From contig WPIO01000058.1 of assembly GCA_009760855.2 (NCBI GenBank), positions 1,721,501 through 1,785,000 on the forward strand: DNA of 63,500 bases, read 5' to 3'. The notes beneath the pieces were generated by a model that had not been told where the DNA came from, did not search any database, and saw only the letters and a program-made list of their open reading frames with translations. This document shows, one piece after another, positions 12,426 to 22,677 of this stretch. The DNA comes from Cristatella mucedo. Lineage: Eukaryota > Bryozoa > Phylactolaemata > Cristatellidae. The translations under genes and the position numbers were made by a program. The stretch's first letter is position 1, and the number at the start of each line of letters is the position of its first letter.

Positions 12426-12569
12426 CTCTGCGAAGAGTGGCTACGAGCTCTGAGACGTCCGTAAAAAAAGCTGCAGAAGGAGCTCTCTGGGTAATCGAAG
12501 GCGAAGCAATTCGTGCAAAGGCCTTGACAGCTACAGGTGGCGAAGCAAAAGGTTCAACAGATGTGACAA
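12426..12569 (+). CDS. Paralog 1 exon 3: last armadillo repeat and ARM-TIR linker
   Basis: This 144 nt exon has the same length as its partner at 51676-51819. It encodes a charged helix and the KAAEGALWVIEGEA block, typical of the conserved third helix of an armadillo repeat, then a short Gly/Thr-rich linker to the TIR domain. The acceptor is AAAG|CTCTG, with a weak pyrimidine tract compared with the clean TTTTTTCAG of paralog 2. The donor is A|GTAGGT. Entry and exit phases are both 1, so reading continues in frame from exon 2 into exon 4. The exon is too fragmented by upstream stops to appear as a long open frame, and is supported by its match to paralog 2. Confidence 0.8.
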
Positions 12570-12936
12570 GTAGGTACCAGAATGCTGACTGGCAAATGGC
12601 CTGACGCTGGACTGCATTTTCGCTCGAAATTTGTTAAACAATTCAACTCAATTAGATATCGCGCCGGATAGACCGAATAGACAATAAGCAGGATGTTTCT
12701 TTACTGCATTTTCACACCGTAAGAAAGTCGTACAAATCAACCTGGCCAGAAGTTTAAAGCCAGCAGGCAGCACATTGATTACGAGCTTTGAACTCCTGTC
12801 CCGATTAAGCGATTTGTAAGACATTCTTACGGTGCAAAACTGCACAAAAGAAGCATGCTGCTTCTTCGCATTAACACTGTCAGCATACTGACAGCTGCAT
12901 TATAATATGGTAAATGCAGTTCAACTGTTTCCATAG

Positions 12937-13047
12937 GCGGCCACATCATGATCAGCTACAACTGGGCAGTTCAACAGCAAGTGATACCCATTAAAGACGC
13001 CCTCAAAGCGGCAGGCTATCGCGTATGGATCGACATTGAGAAAATGT
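12937..13047 (+). CDS. Paralog 1 exon 4: TIR domain, first part
   Basis: This 111 nt exon encodes the start of a TIR domain: strand A GHIMISYNW, a helix VQQQVIPIKDALKAAGY, then strand B and BB loop RVWIDIEKM. The ISYNW...GYRVWID pattern is typical of the animal TIR subfamily found in large invertebrate immune-type proteins. The acceptor is TTTCCATAG before 12937 and the donor is T|GTGAGT after 13047. The exon begins just two bases before the domain does, so the ARM-TIR boundary coincides with an exon boundary. Confidence 0.9.
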
Positions 13048-13107
13048 GTGAGTAGCTTTGAAAGGAAGCGCCGCGCGGCAGCCTCGGCAGCCTGTGCTTC
13101 AGCTGGC

Positions 13108-13290
13108 CCTCTCTCTCTCCCAGTTTCTCTCTTTCTCTCTCCCAGTCTCTCTCTTTCTCTCTCGATCTCTCCCTTTTCTCTCCCTTTTCTCTCCGTTCTC
13201 TCTCCCTTTTCTCTCTCACTTTCTCCCTCTCTTTCTCGTTTTCTCACAGTCTGACCCCCCTTCTTCTCTCTCTCTCTCTCTCTCTAATTC
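13108..13290. repeat. CT-rich simple repeat in paralog 1 intron 4
   Basis: An imperfect pyrimidine tract of CTCTCT and CCCTTTTCTCTC units. Leu/Ser and Arg/Glu open frames here are artefacts. Intron 4 of paralog 2 has a weaker pyrimidine-rich stretch at 52490-52650. Confidence 0.9.
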
Positions 13291-13765
13291 TCTTTGTCTC
13301 TCTAGATCTCTCTATTTTGGATGATATGATAACTAGTTTTTCTTAGCTCACTGTGGATCTTTTAATGTTATTTATTGCTCACCTGTTTTTCTTTTGTGAC
13401 CAGAAATATTACCACTACAATGGATGTTTAAAAGCACTGTTAACTATCCATAATAACTACTATCCAGTAAGCATGATCTCGTTGCCTGCCGTCTATGGGT
13501 CAGTTACCGCATAAGGTATAATGACCTCGTGAGGACTTTTTTTTAATTCAATTAGCTTAGCGTACGTTTCAATTCAAGTGCTAATGTATTTAATTTTGCA
13601 TTCACAGCAGTAGAAATGATAGTGACTTTAGGATTACTAGGACCTTGCAAAACGTATACCGTATATAGTATATATACCACCTTTTTATTAATACATTTCG
13701 TTCACGCCGTGCGAGTTTATAACGCTGCTCCTTATTTAAGATTGGAATCTGATTTACACTTATAG

Positions 13766-13867
13766 CTGGCTCTACGTTGGAAGCAATGAGCAAAGCAGTT
13801 GAGGACGCGAGCCTGGTCCTCATGTTTTTCACCGAGAAGTACAAGCTGAGTTCAGCATGCCGCCTCG
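13766..13867 (+). CDS. Paralog 1 exon 5: TIR domain, catalytic-glutamate helix
   Basis: This 102 nt exon encodes SGSTLEAMSKAVEDASLV, then LMFFTEKYKLSSACRL. The helix GSTLEAM carries a glutamate (about residue 416 in the assembled protein) that aligns with the catalytic Glu642 of human SARM1. That alignment is made by eye from family knowledge. The following hydrophobic strand and YKLSSACR match strand D and helix D of this TIR type. The acceptor is ACTTATAG before 13766 and the donor is G|GTAAGC after 13867. The intron that follows is about 4 kb and holds two SINEs and a LINE fragment. Confidence 0.9.
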
Positions 13868-14348
13868 GTAAGCCTCACCTGCGCATCCGTCACTCGGCTA
13901 AGCCTTAACGCTATGACTGTATAGGGCACCTGTTTTTCGGCTTTCTCGTGTTCATATGCTCGCAGAACGATAGCCTAGGTTTGAGTGTGAGGCTGCCCCA
14001 GCCAGTCATTCTTGGCTTGAGTCTGATGCTCTGCTAGAGATAGTTCGGAAATAAAGCACAACGACCAGGACGTTTCGCCTAATTGTCCGTGAAGAATAAG
14101 TTCTCGCTGGTTTGCTCTGCGTATGGACATCTATGGTAAGCAGGAACGGCAACAATAGAAGGTTGCAAGCAAAACAGTTGCTTCTCTTAAAACGGCCCAG
14201 AAATCCAGTGTCAGTCAGAGATAAGGTCTCTCAACAAGTTCCCACCTAGATGTGGACGACCAGTACCGAGCTAATTATGTTCAGTCAAAATGCACGATGG
14301 GCAATTCCAATTTCTGGCCATTGAACAGCCTTGGTAAATCAGCATGCC

Positions 14349-14500
14349 GAGCTGGTTTGGTCTAGCGGTCAAGGTGCTCGCCTCGACCAAGGTCTGACTG
14401 AGGTCGTGGGCTCGAGCCCCGAGGCATATGTGAAGCGCCTGAATAGAGATATAGTTCTCTTGGGGTGCTATGTAAATGAATTATTATGATATATATTATA
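14349..14500 (+). mobile_element. SINE-A: tRNA-derived SINE with LINE family 1 tail
   Basis: The head looks like a tRNA: TGGTCTAGCGGTC is an A-box, and GTGGGCTCGAGCCCCGAGGC contains a B-box-like GGCTCGAGCCC about 60 bases on. The end, TGAAGCGCCTGAATAGAGAT then AGTTCTCTTGGGGTGCTATG and ATTATTATGA, matches the hairpin and tail of family 1 LINEs. This is the structure of a SINE that borrows LINE machinery through a shared 3' end. It lies in intron 5 of paralog 1. Confidence 0.8.
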
Positions 14501-15228
14501 GTAGTGCTATCGAGCAAGAGTAATTTGTCGTAAGCCTTATTCTCAGACGATAACCCGACTATGCGATGAATCATTGAGTCTACCCAACGATGAGGTGACT
14601 GTGACGAAATTTTATGGTACTGATTTTTGGGCCACATCGTCGCAGCCCGGTTCGCTAAAATACTTGAATCGCCTCAAAGGGCATAATTGTATCATTAAAC
14701 AATTGGACAACGGTATGGGCAAATGCTCAAGAAAAAAGCACACATAAAATGGAATTTAATCCTAAGCAGCAGCTCAAAAAGCCACTTGATTGACGGAATT
14801 TCTAAAGGGTGCTAAAGGGGCTAATAGCTTTGAATTTTAAACTTATACTAGTATTAGCATTAGTATTTAGCCTTAGAATTACAATGGATATTTTTTGTAA
14901 GCAGAATAGAGTTACGTTTTATCGTCTCTAAACTTGCAAGCCTCGCAGGTAGAATAGATCATTTAGACGTAGTGTATTTTGTATGCTTATCCATCTATAC
15001 AAATTACGAGTAGGAATCACATCGGACCCGCTATCGCTCAAAGATCCGACGCTCTGATTGTAGTTCTAATAAAATTGAGAGCCCTTAAGCCTAAATAGTG
15101 TGCCTGCATATGAATCCAAGTCGATAACGCCCTCCTATCGGCATGTTAAACAGTCTGTTAGTCAATAACACAGTCTAATAGTCCATAGCACCTTCGTAAA
15201 AATAGGGGGAGCACCCAAACTGACCGGG

Positions 15229-15368
15229 GTGCACCACAACTGCATTAGTTAGGTCCGATTTCAAGTTGCTCGCCTATACGAACCAATGCCGTGGGTTGGA
15301 GTCCAGTGGCATGCTTAAACCGCACTGATAGAGATTGTATACGAATGACATATTTATTTAATACTAGG
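15229..15368 (+). mobile_element. SINE-A copy, decayed
   Basis: AAGTTGCTCGCCT, then CCGTGGGTTGGAGTCC (B-box region) and GGCATGCTTAAACCGCACTG, ATAGAGATTGTATACG follow the same order as the SINE at 14349-14500. The A-box is degraded. Confidence 0.6.
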
Positions 15369-16109
15369 CTGCCCAACGCCAAGATACATCAGCCCATACC
15401 GGGTACCTTTGTGGTGTAAACAGTTCATCTTTCCGAACGAACCCGTGTACTTTGAAAACGATTAGTACATTTCCTGCAGTCTTCACACACTTTTTGAAAC
15501 AATCACAATGGCAAATCTTCCTATTCCACAAGTTTACACCTCAATTTAGTGTCTCGGTCTTTCCGGAAGCTTTAAATATTATGCCTCAATTCAGAGGTAG
15601 CGTTATGTAGGTCTGTTAGCTCGGCATAGTATAGTGTTTACGAGCCACCAGTTAAACAAAAGGGGGTAAAATCACGATAGAATTAGTTAAATCTTAACTT
15701 TAGAAGTTTTGCGCTAGTGTTCAGTTAAGCCTGCATTTTAATTTTTTAATTGCGTTAGAAACCTTAGCTTCTAGTCACGATTCTTCACTTCTTCAACAAA
15801 CTCTGCAGTACATTAGATGAGCTACATCTATTTCGCACCCAATACACTATGCTTACTCTTCAAAATATAAACCGTAGAGAGAATGAGATTAGAAGAGATG
15901 GAGAAAGAGAGGGAGACAAAACTTTAAATTTAGTACAATCATTTCCTATGGTTGTTTCCACTGTCATTCTCATGAAGTCGCCCTCCAGAAAATACTAACG
16001 CTCTCTCTAAACGTTACTCGTCATGGCTGTTGCGCTTTCGTTATCTATCTGCCACTAATAATCTTTATTTCATTTACGATATGGACTGACTTATGCAACT
16101 CAATGAACT

Positions 16110-16710
16110 AATTTACAGCCCTTAGACTACAGTCTATAGTCTATAAGCCAGCAAGACTAGTTTATAAATCCTAGGGGTTTGAACATGTGTCTACTTTGCT
16201 GAAAGACCTTAGGTTGGTTGATCAACAGACATAGAGTAAAGTTCTTATGCTGACACACGAGGCCCTCCATGGCTTGGCTACTTCCTACCTAGCTGAGCTG
16301 TTGCACAGTTTCAGCTTCTTCAAGGCCCCAGGTCCTCTATGGACAATAAATTGGCTATTCTATTCTTACGTTAAAATAATTTTGACGACAGAAGTTTTTG
16401 CTCTGCAGGTCTCAGACTTGGATTAATTTCCACAATTCTTACGCAACGACATCTACTGTTCTGCTGCCGACTAGGGCACATCCTCACCAGCTGTCCTGAC
16501 CTGCTACCCCATGCTAATCGATACCTGAACTACTCTTCTGACTCAGCTATGCTTTTAACTTTCTCCTCGTTTCGCGAGAGGAAGTCGTTGGCTACCGAAC
16601 GCGTGCCGAAGGCCCCTTAGGCTTTGCGTGAGCTATACAGCACTCTTCTGCATAGCCCAAAGCACATAGTTATTGTGGGGTTACGGAGCTAAAGACGGAG
16701 ATGCATACCC
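16110..16710 (+). mobile_element. LINE family 2 copy, decayed 3' part
   Basis: The sequence aligns by eye with 36734-37352: GGGTTTGAACATGTGTC..., TTCTTATGCTGACACACGAG, CTAGCTGAGCTGTTGCACAG and GCTACCGAACGCGTGCCGAA, with frameshifts and stops. It ends with the family 2 terminus (GTGGGGTTACGGAGCT ... GGAGATGCAT). It sits in intron 5 of paralog 1. Confidence 0.8.
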
Positions 16711-17835
16711 ACAAACAAGTCAAGCCGTAGAAAGTCATTTAATCAATGGCAGAAATACTCCCGTAAGCCCTTGTGATTTCCCAACCGTCAACCATGTGAT
16801 ATACCTGTGCACTAGCTATAATTCGGGGTGCTAAACTGGCGATAGCGACTTGCAAATAGCAGTGCAATTTAAACTATTTCTGAAATGCTGATTTAGTGGG
16901 GACGCCTTCAGGGTGCTCTTTGGCTTACCCCCAGATGCAATCTTAACATATATTAAGCTACGTTGCCGTACTTTGAAGGACCTTGTATCTTATATCTTTT
17001 GTCTTATATCTCTGATATATTGACCTTATAACTCTGGCTGCCTAGCAATTTTGCAACTACACTCAAACAATTTCCTCTGAAAAAGCGAGTAAAATTGCTG
17101 TTCTATGGATGCTGGGATGTAGCATTAGGAGCTGGGCTGTATCAGAAATTGTTTTTTCGGCCATGCGTGTTCTGCTATTAGGAAAACTTTTCATATTTCG
17201 CTGTGGTAGCACAGTTGTCTTACCTCTTGTTGACGATTTAGGCACCTATTTTCCATAAACTCTGACGATCTAGCATGTTCTTCGCTCACTTATTCATCAT
17301 TCTGCTAGCCTATCTACCTGTCTGGGTAGTTTGTGATATCAAATTCCCCCGTTTTGCTCACGGCTGATCGCCGACACCTGTGTAGTGTTTGGGCAAAGAA
17401 TTATGGAGGAGCAGTATAGAGCTGTACTGATTGAAAGGCCACCATGCTATCATGCAGGAAGGTACTTATTTATCAGCCATCGAGACCCAGCCGAGCCCAA
17501 AGCAGGATACTTTTCAAACTCTCTGACGGTTGCGATGTCGTTTGCCTTCTAAAAGTTAAAATTGGACATAGCTTAACGCTGGAAATGAGTTCAAGGATTA
17601 CTAGCCAGCTACTGGGGCAATTGCTGACCAAACAGCTTGCATCAACTGCTTTTCAGCTAACTCTCAGCCAGCACTGCATTAGCAGCTACATTAGCGATAT
17701 CTCGCTGTGATCGTACGCATTATAGCCACAAGAGTAATGTAATACATAGCTTCCATGCCATCAATTTGTGGCTCCTTATACAAGCATAAGAGCGATGGCG
17801 GGGAACATACTCGCTCGTCTCACTCAATATTTTAG

Positions 17836-18042
17836 AAGCCGAGTACACCTTTAACCGTGGCAAAAAGTTTATCCCGATTAAAATGGAAGACGGATATAGG
17901 CCAGATGGCTGGCTCGGCTTGCTCCTCGGCAGCAAGCTCTACTTCGATTTCACCAAAAGCGGACAGTGGGAAACAGTCTTTAACCAATTGTGTACGGAAA
18001 TCAACCGGATGATGCCCGACAGTCCTAAGGATCTCGCTGCAG
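17836..18042 (+). CDS. Paralog 1 exon 6: TIR domain, C-terminal half
   Basis: This 207 nt exon encodes EAEYTFNRGKKFIPIKME, then the block GYRPDGWLGLLLGSKLYFDF and a closing helix WETVFNQLCTEI. EAEY...IPIKM...PDGWLG is a strong signature of this animal TIR subfamily, equivalent to strands D and E and the last helix. The acceptor is TATTTTAG before 17836 and the donor is G|GTATGC after 18042. Entry phase 1 completes the Glu codon from exon 5. The partner exon at 62581-62787 has the same length and differs mainly by conservative changes. Confidence 0.9.
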
Positions 18043-18145
18043 GTATGCTGCACTATCATCACTTGTGGCTTGCTGGAATGTGCTAAGCGCTAAGTGTCTC
18101 GGCTTTGTCCTAAATATATACTGGTATTTAATTAAATTCTCATAG

Positions 18146-18201
18146 CTGAATCGGGTAGCTTGTTCGAAAATTTCTTTCGGCAAGGTCAAGCTACAGGCAG
18201 G
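18146..18201 (+). CDS. Paralog 1 exon 7: short linker after TIR
   Basis: This small exon (56 nt) lies 103 bases after exon 6. It begins after TTCTCATAG and ends before GGTAAGC, with borders that bring phase 1 to phase 0. It encodes about 18 residues (AESGSLFENFFRQGQATGR), Gly/Ser-rich and without a domain. No partner was found in the 700 bases that follow paralog 2 exon 6, so this exon is supported only by good splice sites and reading frame. Confidence 0.55.
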
Positions 18202-18504
18202 GTAAGCACTACAAGCTGAGCTCCACGGTTTTGCATCATCAAGTTATCCTGGTCACTCACAGACAACTGTGTACGCGTATGACGCCGATTGCATAATGTA
18301 CTTTTTGTATTGCTTTTAGCATCTCCTTGCAGTACAAAATTAACTCTTTGAAAAAGCCTGTACAAGCATGATAAATTTTTTCCTTGCGCAAATAGGCTAT
18401 CAGATATATCCTTTTCCAACAATCTGTGCACGTAAAAGTGCAAAAGGGATCAAGTATTTTGATTTTTGCTGACCTTATATGCTTAACCAGCCACCAGTTT
18501 TTAT

Positions 18505-18650
18505 TCCGGGAGGTAAGGTGCTCGATCTTCACGACCCTGGTCGTGAGATCGAGTCCTGACGCGGGCGATCTCTTACTGCCCATTGCAAGTGATGGTGATA
18601 CTGAATTTTGGTAAAGCAATTTTCAGGGTGCTTTTTGGTTCTATGTAAGG
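18505..18650 (+). mobile_element. SINE-B copy between exons 7 and 8 of paralog 1
   Basis: The body reads GGTCGTGAGATCGAGTCCTG (B-box), GACGCGGGCGATCTCTTACT, then GCCCATTGCAAGTGATGGTG. The same order of blocks recurs at 44618-44740, 47828-47978 and 59905-60055. Its 3' part (GTAAAGC ... CAGGGTGCTTTTTGG) also faintly resembles the LINE family 1 hairpin. It ends only about 35 bases before exon 8. Confidence 0.7.
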
Positions 18651-18686
18651 CTTATATTGCCGCAGTGCTCTCGCGTTCTAGGTAAG

Positions 18687-18850
18687 ATTACTGCTCTGAC
18701 TGCACCTGTCGCTCCTGCGAAGTCAGAACCCGTTGGCGGCATCCAGCCAAATTTTACTGCCAGCTATTCAAAACTGGTTGCTAATTCGTGGAAAGAAAAA
18801 GATATTAACCACTGGCTGACAGAGCATAAACTCGACAGATATGCTCAAAA
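18687..18850 (+). CDS. Paralog 1 exon 8: start of a SAM domain
   Basis: The exon encodes an Ala/Pro-rich spacer, then SWKEKDINHWLTEHKLDRYAQK. The pattern W-x3-D-(I/V)-x2-W-L-x4-L-x2-Y is the first half of a sterile alpha motif (SAM) domain, a protein-oligomerisation module. Exon 7 ends in phase 0, so the acceptor that keeps frame is GGTAAG before 18687; the stronger-looking CTAG at 18680-18681 would hit a stop. The donor is GTAAGT after 18850, in phase 2. The second half of the domain must lie in a further exon that I could not find, so the gene's 3' end is open. Confidence 0.65.
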
Positions 18851-21800
18851 GTAAGTAGAAAAACGGTGCTAGCGGCTCGGCTCTTGAGAGTACGCAAACT
18901 TTTACTGATATTTCTATCCTAGCCTGCGGTAAGCGTTGTCGGCGCCCGTCGGTTTTACTTAGAACTGTCAGCTTTCTTGGAGCTTTTTCTGTTATTTTTG
19001 GCCGTACCACAGTGAGAAGATGACCTCGGTGGTCCACTTACCACACCATCACATTTCAATTGCATTTTTTATACTTACATACTTACTTCCACATATCCGG
19101 CGCTCTGTGCTTATGCTCTGACACTCTAAATGCGCATTTCCGTGCGTCACTCGTCACAAGTCTAATGCAAGTTAAGGCGGCGCCACATTCACGGGTAGCC
19201 GAGCGAAAGTTTGCCTTCTCCTACATTCTTCTGCTGTCAGTATAGAGTTTACAGCTTCCGAATTTATTACATTGATAAGAACGATAGATAATGTATATAG
19301 TACTCACAGATAAGCAAATATATTCGCAGAGAGTTTACATGCCCTTAAAGCGATTCAAGTCACTTCCTTTCAGAATGTGCAGTTTCAGCACATACATTGG
19401 TCATTATTCATCCAGAGCCAGCGAAAGTGGTGAAGAGCAAGTATTATCCTTTGAAAGTCATCAAATAGATAATGAAATCTTTTTAATTGTTAGGGTTACA
19501 GGCTTGGCTAGCATGGAAACTGAACGCACGGTCTCCAAGGTGTTCGAAATGCGCTAGAGCTACAACCGTGTAACAGAAAGCCTGATTTGGAAGTATTTCA
19601 GGTAGGTATGCTGGTGTAATAGGTGGAACTCGAAAGTGAGTGAGAGAGAGAAGCTTTACACAGTTAAGTTACTTGCGAGGGAGCCCATGCAAATATGGTG
19701 AGGTGGGTGGGCTGCTTATAAAGTGAAATTGAGAGGGAATGATATTCCATCGGCAGCAAGCGCTTCTGCTGACGAGTTATTTGATGCAGCCTTATCGGTT
19801 GGAAGGATGGGTGTTGTACGCTCGGCGCTTTCAGATCGTGCGGTTCCCTCGTTATGATTGAACGACCCCCGACGCGGCAGCTGGCCAAGCTAGATACAGG
19901 CATGGGCCCTCATCTCCTTCACGCCCGAAGCGATCCATCCGCTACGTTACGTCAGCAGCGCCTTGTCAGCCGCATGCAACGCCGTCCGTCCCTCCAGCAA
20001 ATCAGCTCACTCCTCACTGCTAGCCAGCGATTCTATAGGTTCAGTATTGGATCGCTGAGAAAGCTCGACGCCAAAAAGGGCCCTACCCGTAGGGTGTAAC
20101 TGCTGTTTGTTTCTTAAGGATCAATGAGTGGCTGTTATTTATCATTCAGCCATCCAACGAATTCCGTAAGAGGTAAATCGGCACTGCTGTGCTTCTAAGC
20201 TAGTAATTTCCTTCTAAGCTAAATGACAGACAGCTTTTTAGCTACAATGCCATAGAGGCTACGGCAGGCAAATCGCTAGCAAGTTGACAAGTAGGGATCG
20301 TACCATCGCTGCACAATAAGGCAGCTATCTTAGTCAACTTTAGTTTTATTTCATTTTAGCCTCTGATTTGATATCGTCAAGCAACGAATCACTGAGAAGG
20401 ATAATAGTTTTAGCGTGACTTCATCTTAATGTTAGAATCCAATTATATTCTAAAAGAAAGGTGAACTTTAGCATGGATGCTGAGAAAAGTGTTGGCCTCT
20501 GAAAGAACTCCTTATCATTGATAGAGTGGCAGCGGACATTAAACAGGGGATTAGGCCCCGTACGAAATCTTTGATGACGACCCTGCGCTTCACGAAAAAG
20601 CTAATAGTCTTTCGTGGAACGTGACCAGCCGCACAAACTCTTTGTCAACGGCCCAGAATCCGGACTTCCCCTTGAACGACTGACACTGCTTGATAACAAG
20701 GTTTTCAATTGGGACTTTCCAGTTAGAAGTAATTATGATCTGAACGGGATCGTGGTCAATGCGATCGCTTAATTCTCAAAGCCAAATTTGGTCCACGGGC
20801 AAGGCAGTGGGCTATCGTTTGGACAGACTTTCGATGATACGTCGTTGCTAACCTCTGCTAACTGTGTGACGATCGCAGCACCACACGAAGGACCATGAGT
20901 CAAGTCGAGAGAGACTTTCAACCGCTGTGCAGGCTAAGGGAAATTAAGTATTAATTAATTTAGAGCGTTCCGTTTTTTAAATCAGGACTGTGCGTCTATA
21001 TTGCTCGAATCACTGCAGTCACATCAGACAGTAATCTGGCTTGGATGAGCGGGTATTACCTTAACCATCACGTTGGCCTGCTTTCAGCTGGGAAAATTGC
21101 CGAAATCAGCACCTGCTTAGACGAGACTACGAAAGCTGAAATCGTTATCACATTCTGTAAACTTTGCCTTCCTTACTGTAATCACCGTTGATCAGTGCTC
21201 TCTGCCTGCTTCCTGCTAATTGACTGCAACTGGTGCAAAATCCAGCCGCTCGTCTACTTAGACTCAGCGGCAAATATTATTAAACTTGTGAGCATCACAG
21301 GCACTATAATATTCGTCGTACTGACTTCAAGATTCTCTCGGTGGTCTACTTTTCGCTTCATTTGTTTGTACCGAACTTCTTATCCGAAATGCTTGCTTTC
21401 CCAGAATCGAATGCTTAGTAGAATTCTTACTGCAGTTACTGTTAGTATATTAGTTCTTTAATGACCATAGAACATGCTCCAAACTGTCCATTTATCTGAG
21501 CCTGTTGCGCACTACGTCGCAGATTTTATCTTTGAACATCCTACTGCAGGTCGGTTTCTTCAAAGTACAAACCTAAGCTTCGTCATGATTGTATAGGCTG
21601 AGGTTCTATCCGTACAATGGGTTTTTCCTGTTAATTTTAGTTTTAGTTTTAACTAAAAATGTATACCTTCTCGAGCCTTCCAAAGACGCAAATTTGAGTA
21701 GCTCTCTGGGATCAATGAGCGAAGACGATGCAAGCTCATGTAGCTGTCACCATCCAATGAGCAGAAAAGAGGCGCTTATATATTCACCACTACCGAATGA

Positions 21801-22522
21801 GCCGAGACCGTGCCAGTAGGAGTGCAGGTGACAGTCGAGGCGGATACCCGACGTGTTCCTAGCAGCAAACTTTGTTTTTGTGAGCACCGAATGTGGTATT
21901 GCAAATTTCAATAGAATCCTTCCATTTTTCTGTGGGTCACGGCGCTCATTAGTGTTCGACTAGGCGGAGCGTCTACTCTTCACTGAAACGGTAAACATAT
22001 TTGGTCAAGCTTCCCTGGCGGCGGTAACAGGCTGAGCATATAGGGTTGGCATTAACTGCACACTTGTCGCAGCGTACGGAAATTCTCGCGTATTGCTCGC
22101 TGACAGCCGACAAGCTTTTGTTTGCACTGCATTATCCTCAGTACCCGTATGTTCGCCGGAGTCTTTAAGCCCATCAACCAGCCTCGGAGTTCAGAAGAGG
22201 TGGACGTCTGTTGCCGAGCCCTACTCTATGGCTAGCTGCCTAATGGCTGCCTAATGGCTGCCTACCAGCATCGCTGCCCACACCGCTTAGTAACTCTGGC
22301 ACCTCTGCCTTTCCCCTTTTTACGGAGCACCCAAAAATAGGCAGTCCTCGTTTAAATAGCTTTACTTCAGGACCCGTGATACCTCAAGCGCAGAATTATT
22401 ACGCTGTTTCAATTAATCGCACAGCTTCTGGTAAATTGCCCCCTAACAGAAGAACGCATATCCGCGTCCGACTGATCATCTCAGGGAAGCTCTAGTGAAA
22501 TGGCTGCTGCTGCGGCAAGTGT
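18851..22522. other. No gene recognised downstream of paralog 1
   Basis: This 3.7 kb should contain the missing SAM exon(s) and 3' UTR, but no SAM second half (an LL-x-L core after a Gly) could be identified in any frame. Short open frames look like noise. A triple TGGCTGCCTAA repeat occurs at about 22228-22262. Confidence 0.5.
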
Positions 22523-22677
22523 TAATAATAATAATAATAATAATAATGCACTTGATAAAGCGCCCTCAGAGAACTCAATCTGTCTCTAGGTGCTTTACAT
22601 TTGCTGCAAAGGGAAATGCAATTGAATGACGAGTAATATCATGCTTGATAAACAAACAAAGTGAAAAACATGGTTCC
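22523..22677 (-). mobile_element. LINE family 1 3' end only
   Basis: A TTA/ATT tail (22523-22549 on this strand), the hairpin at 22557-22600 and about 80 bases of family 3' UTR are present; no coding part remains. Confidence 0.85.

Larger units (their letters stand above)
5628..18850 (+). other. Gene locus: ARM-TIR-SAM protein, paralog 1 (eight exons, 3' end not found)
   Basis: Eight exons join in frame as 5698-5834, 10078-10916, 12426-12569, 12937-13047, 13766-13867, 17836-18042, 18146-18201 and 18687-18850, giving about 586 residues before the last donor. The order is an N-terminal tail, an armadillo-like helical region (residues about 46-373), a TIR domain (about 375-510), a linker and the first helices of a SAM domain. 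ARM plus TIR plus SAM recalls SARM1, the NAD-cleaving TIR protein, but there the two SAM domains lie between ARM and TIR. A role in NAD hydrolysis or innate immune signalling is inferred from the family. No stop or frameshift interrupts the exons, so the gene looks intact. The rest of the SAM domain and the stop codon were not located; they may lie in small exons after 18850. Confidence 0.8.

Noticed and set aside
12921-13324. Glu/Arg-rich and Leu/Ser-rich frames
   Set aside because: They arise from the CT-rich tract of intron 4; only the TIR exon at 12937-13047 on the plus strand is real.
14349-14425. A functional tRNA gene
   Set aside because: The acceptor stem does not pair convincingly and LINE-type sequence follows at once, so it is a SINE head.
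18679-18681. CTAG acceptor as the start of paralog 1 exon 8
   Set aside because: It would put the exon out of frame with exon 7 and reach a stop; the acceptor before 18687 keeps frame.
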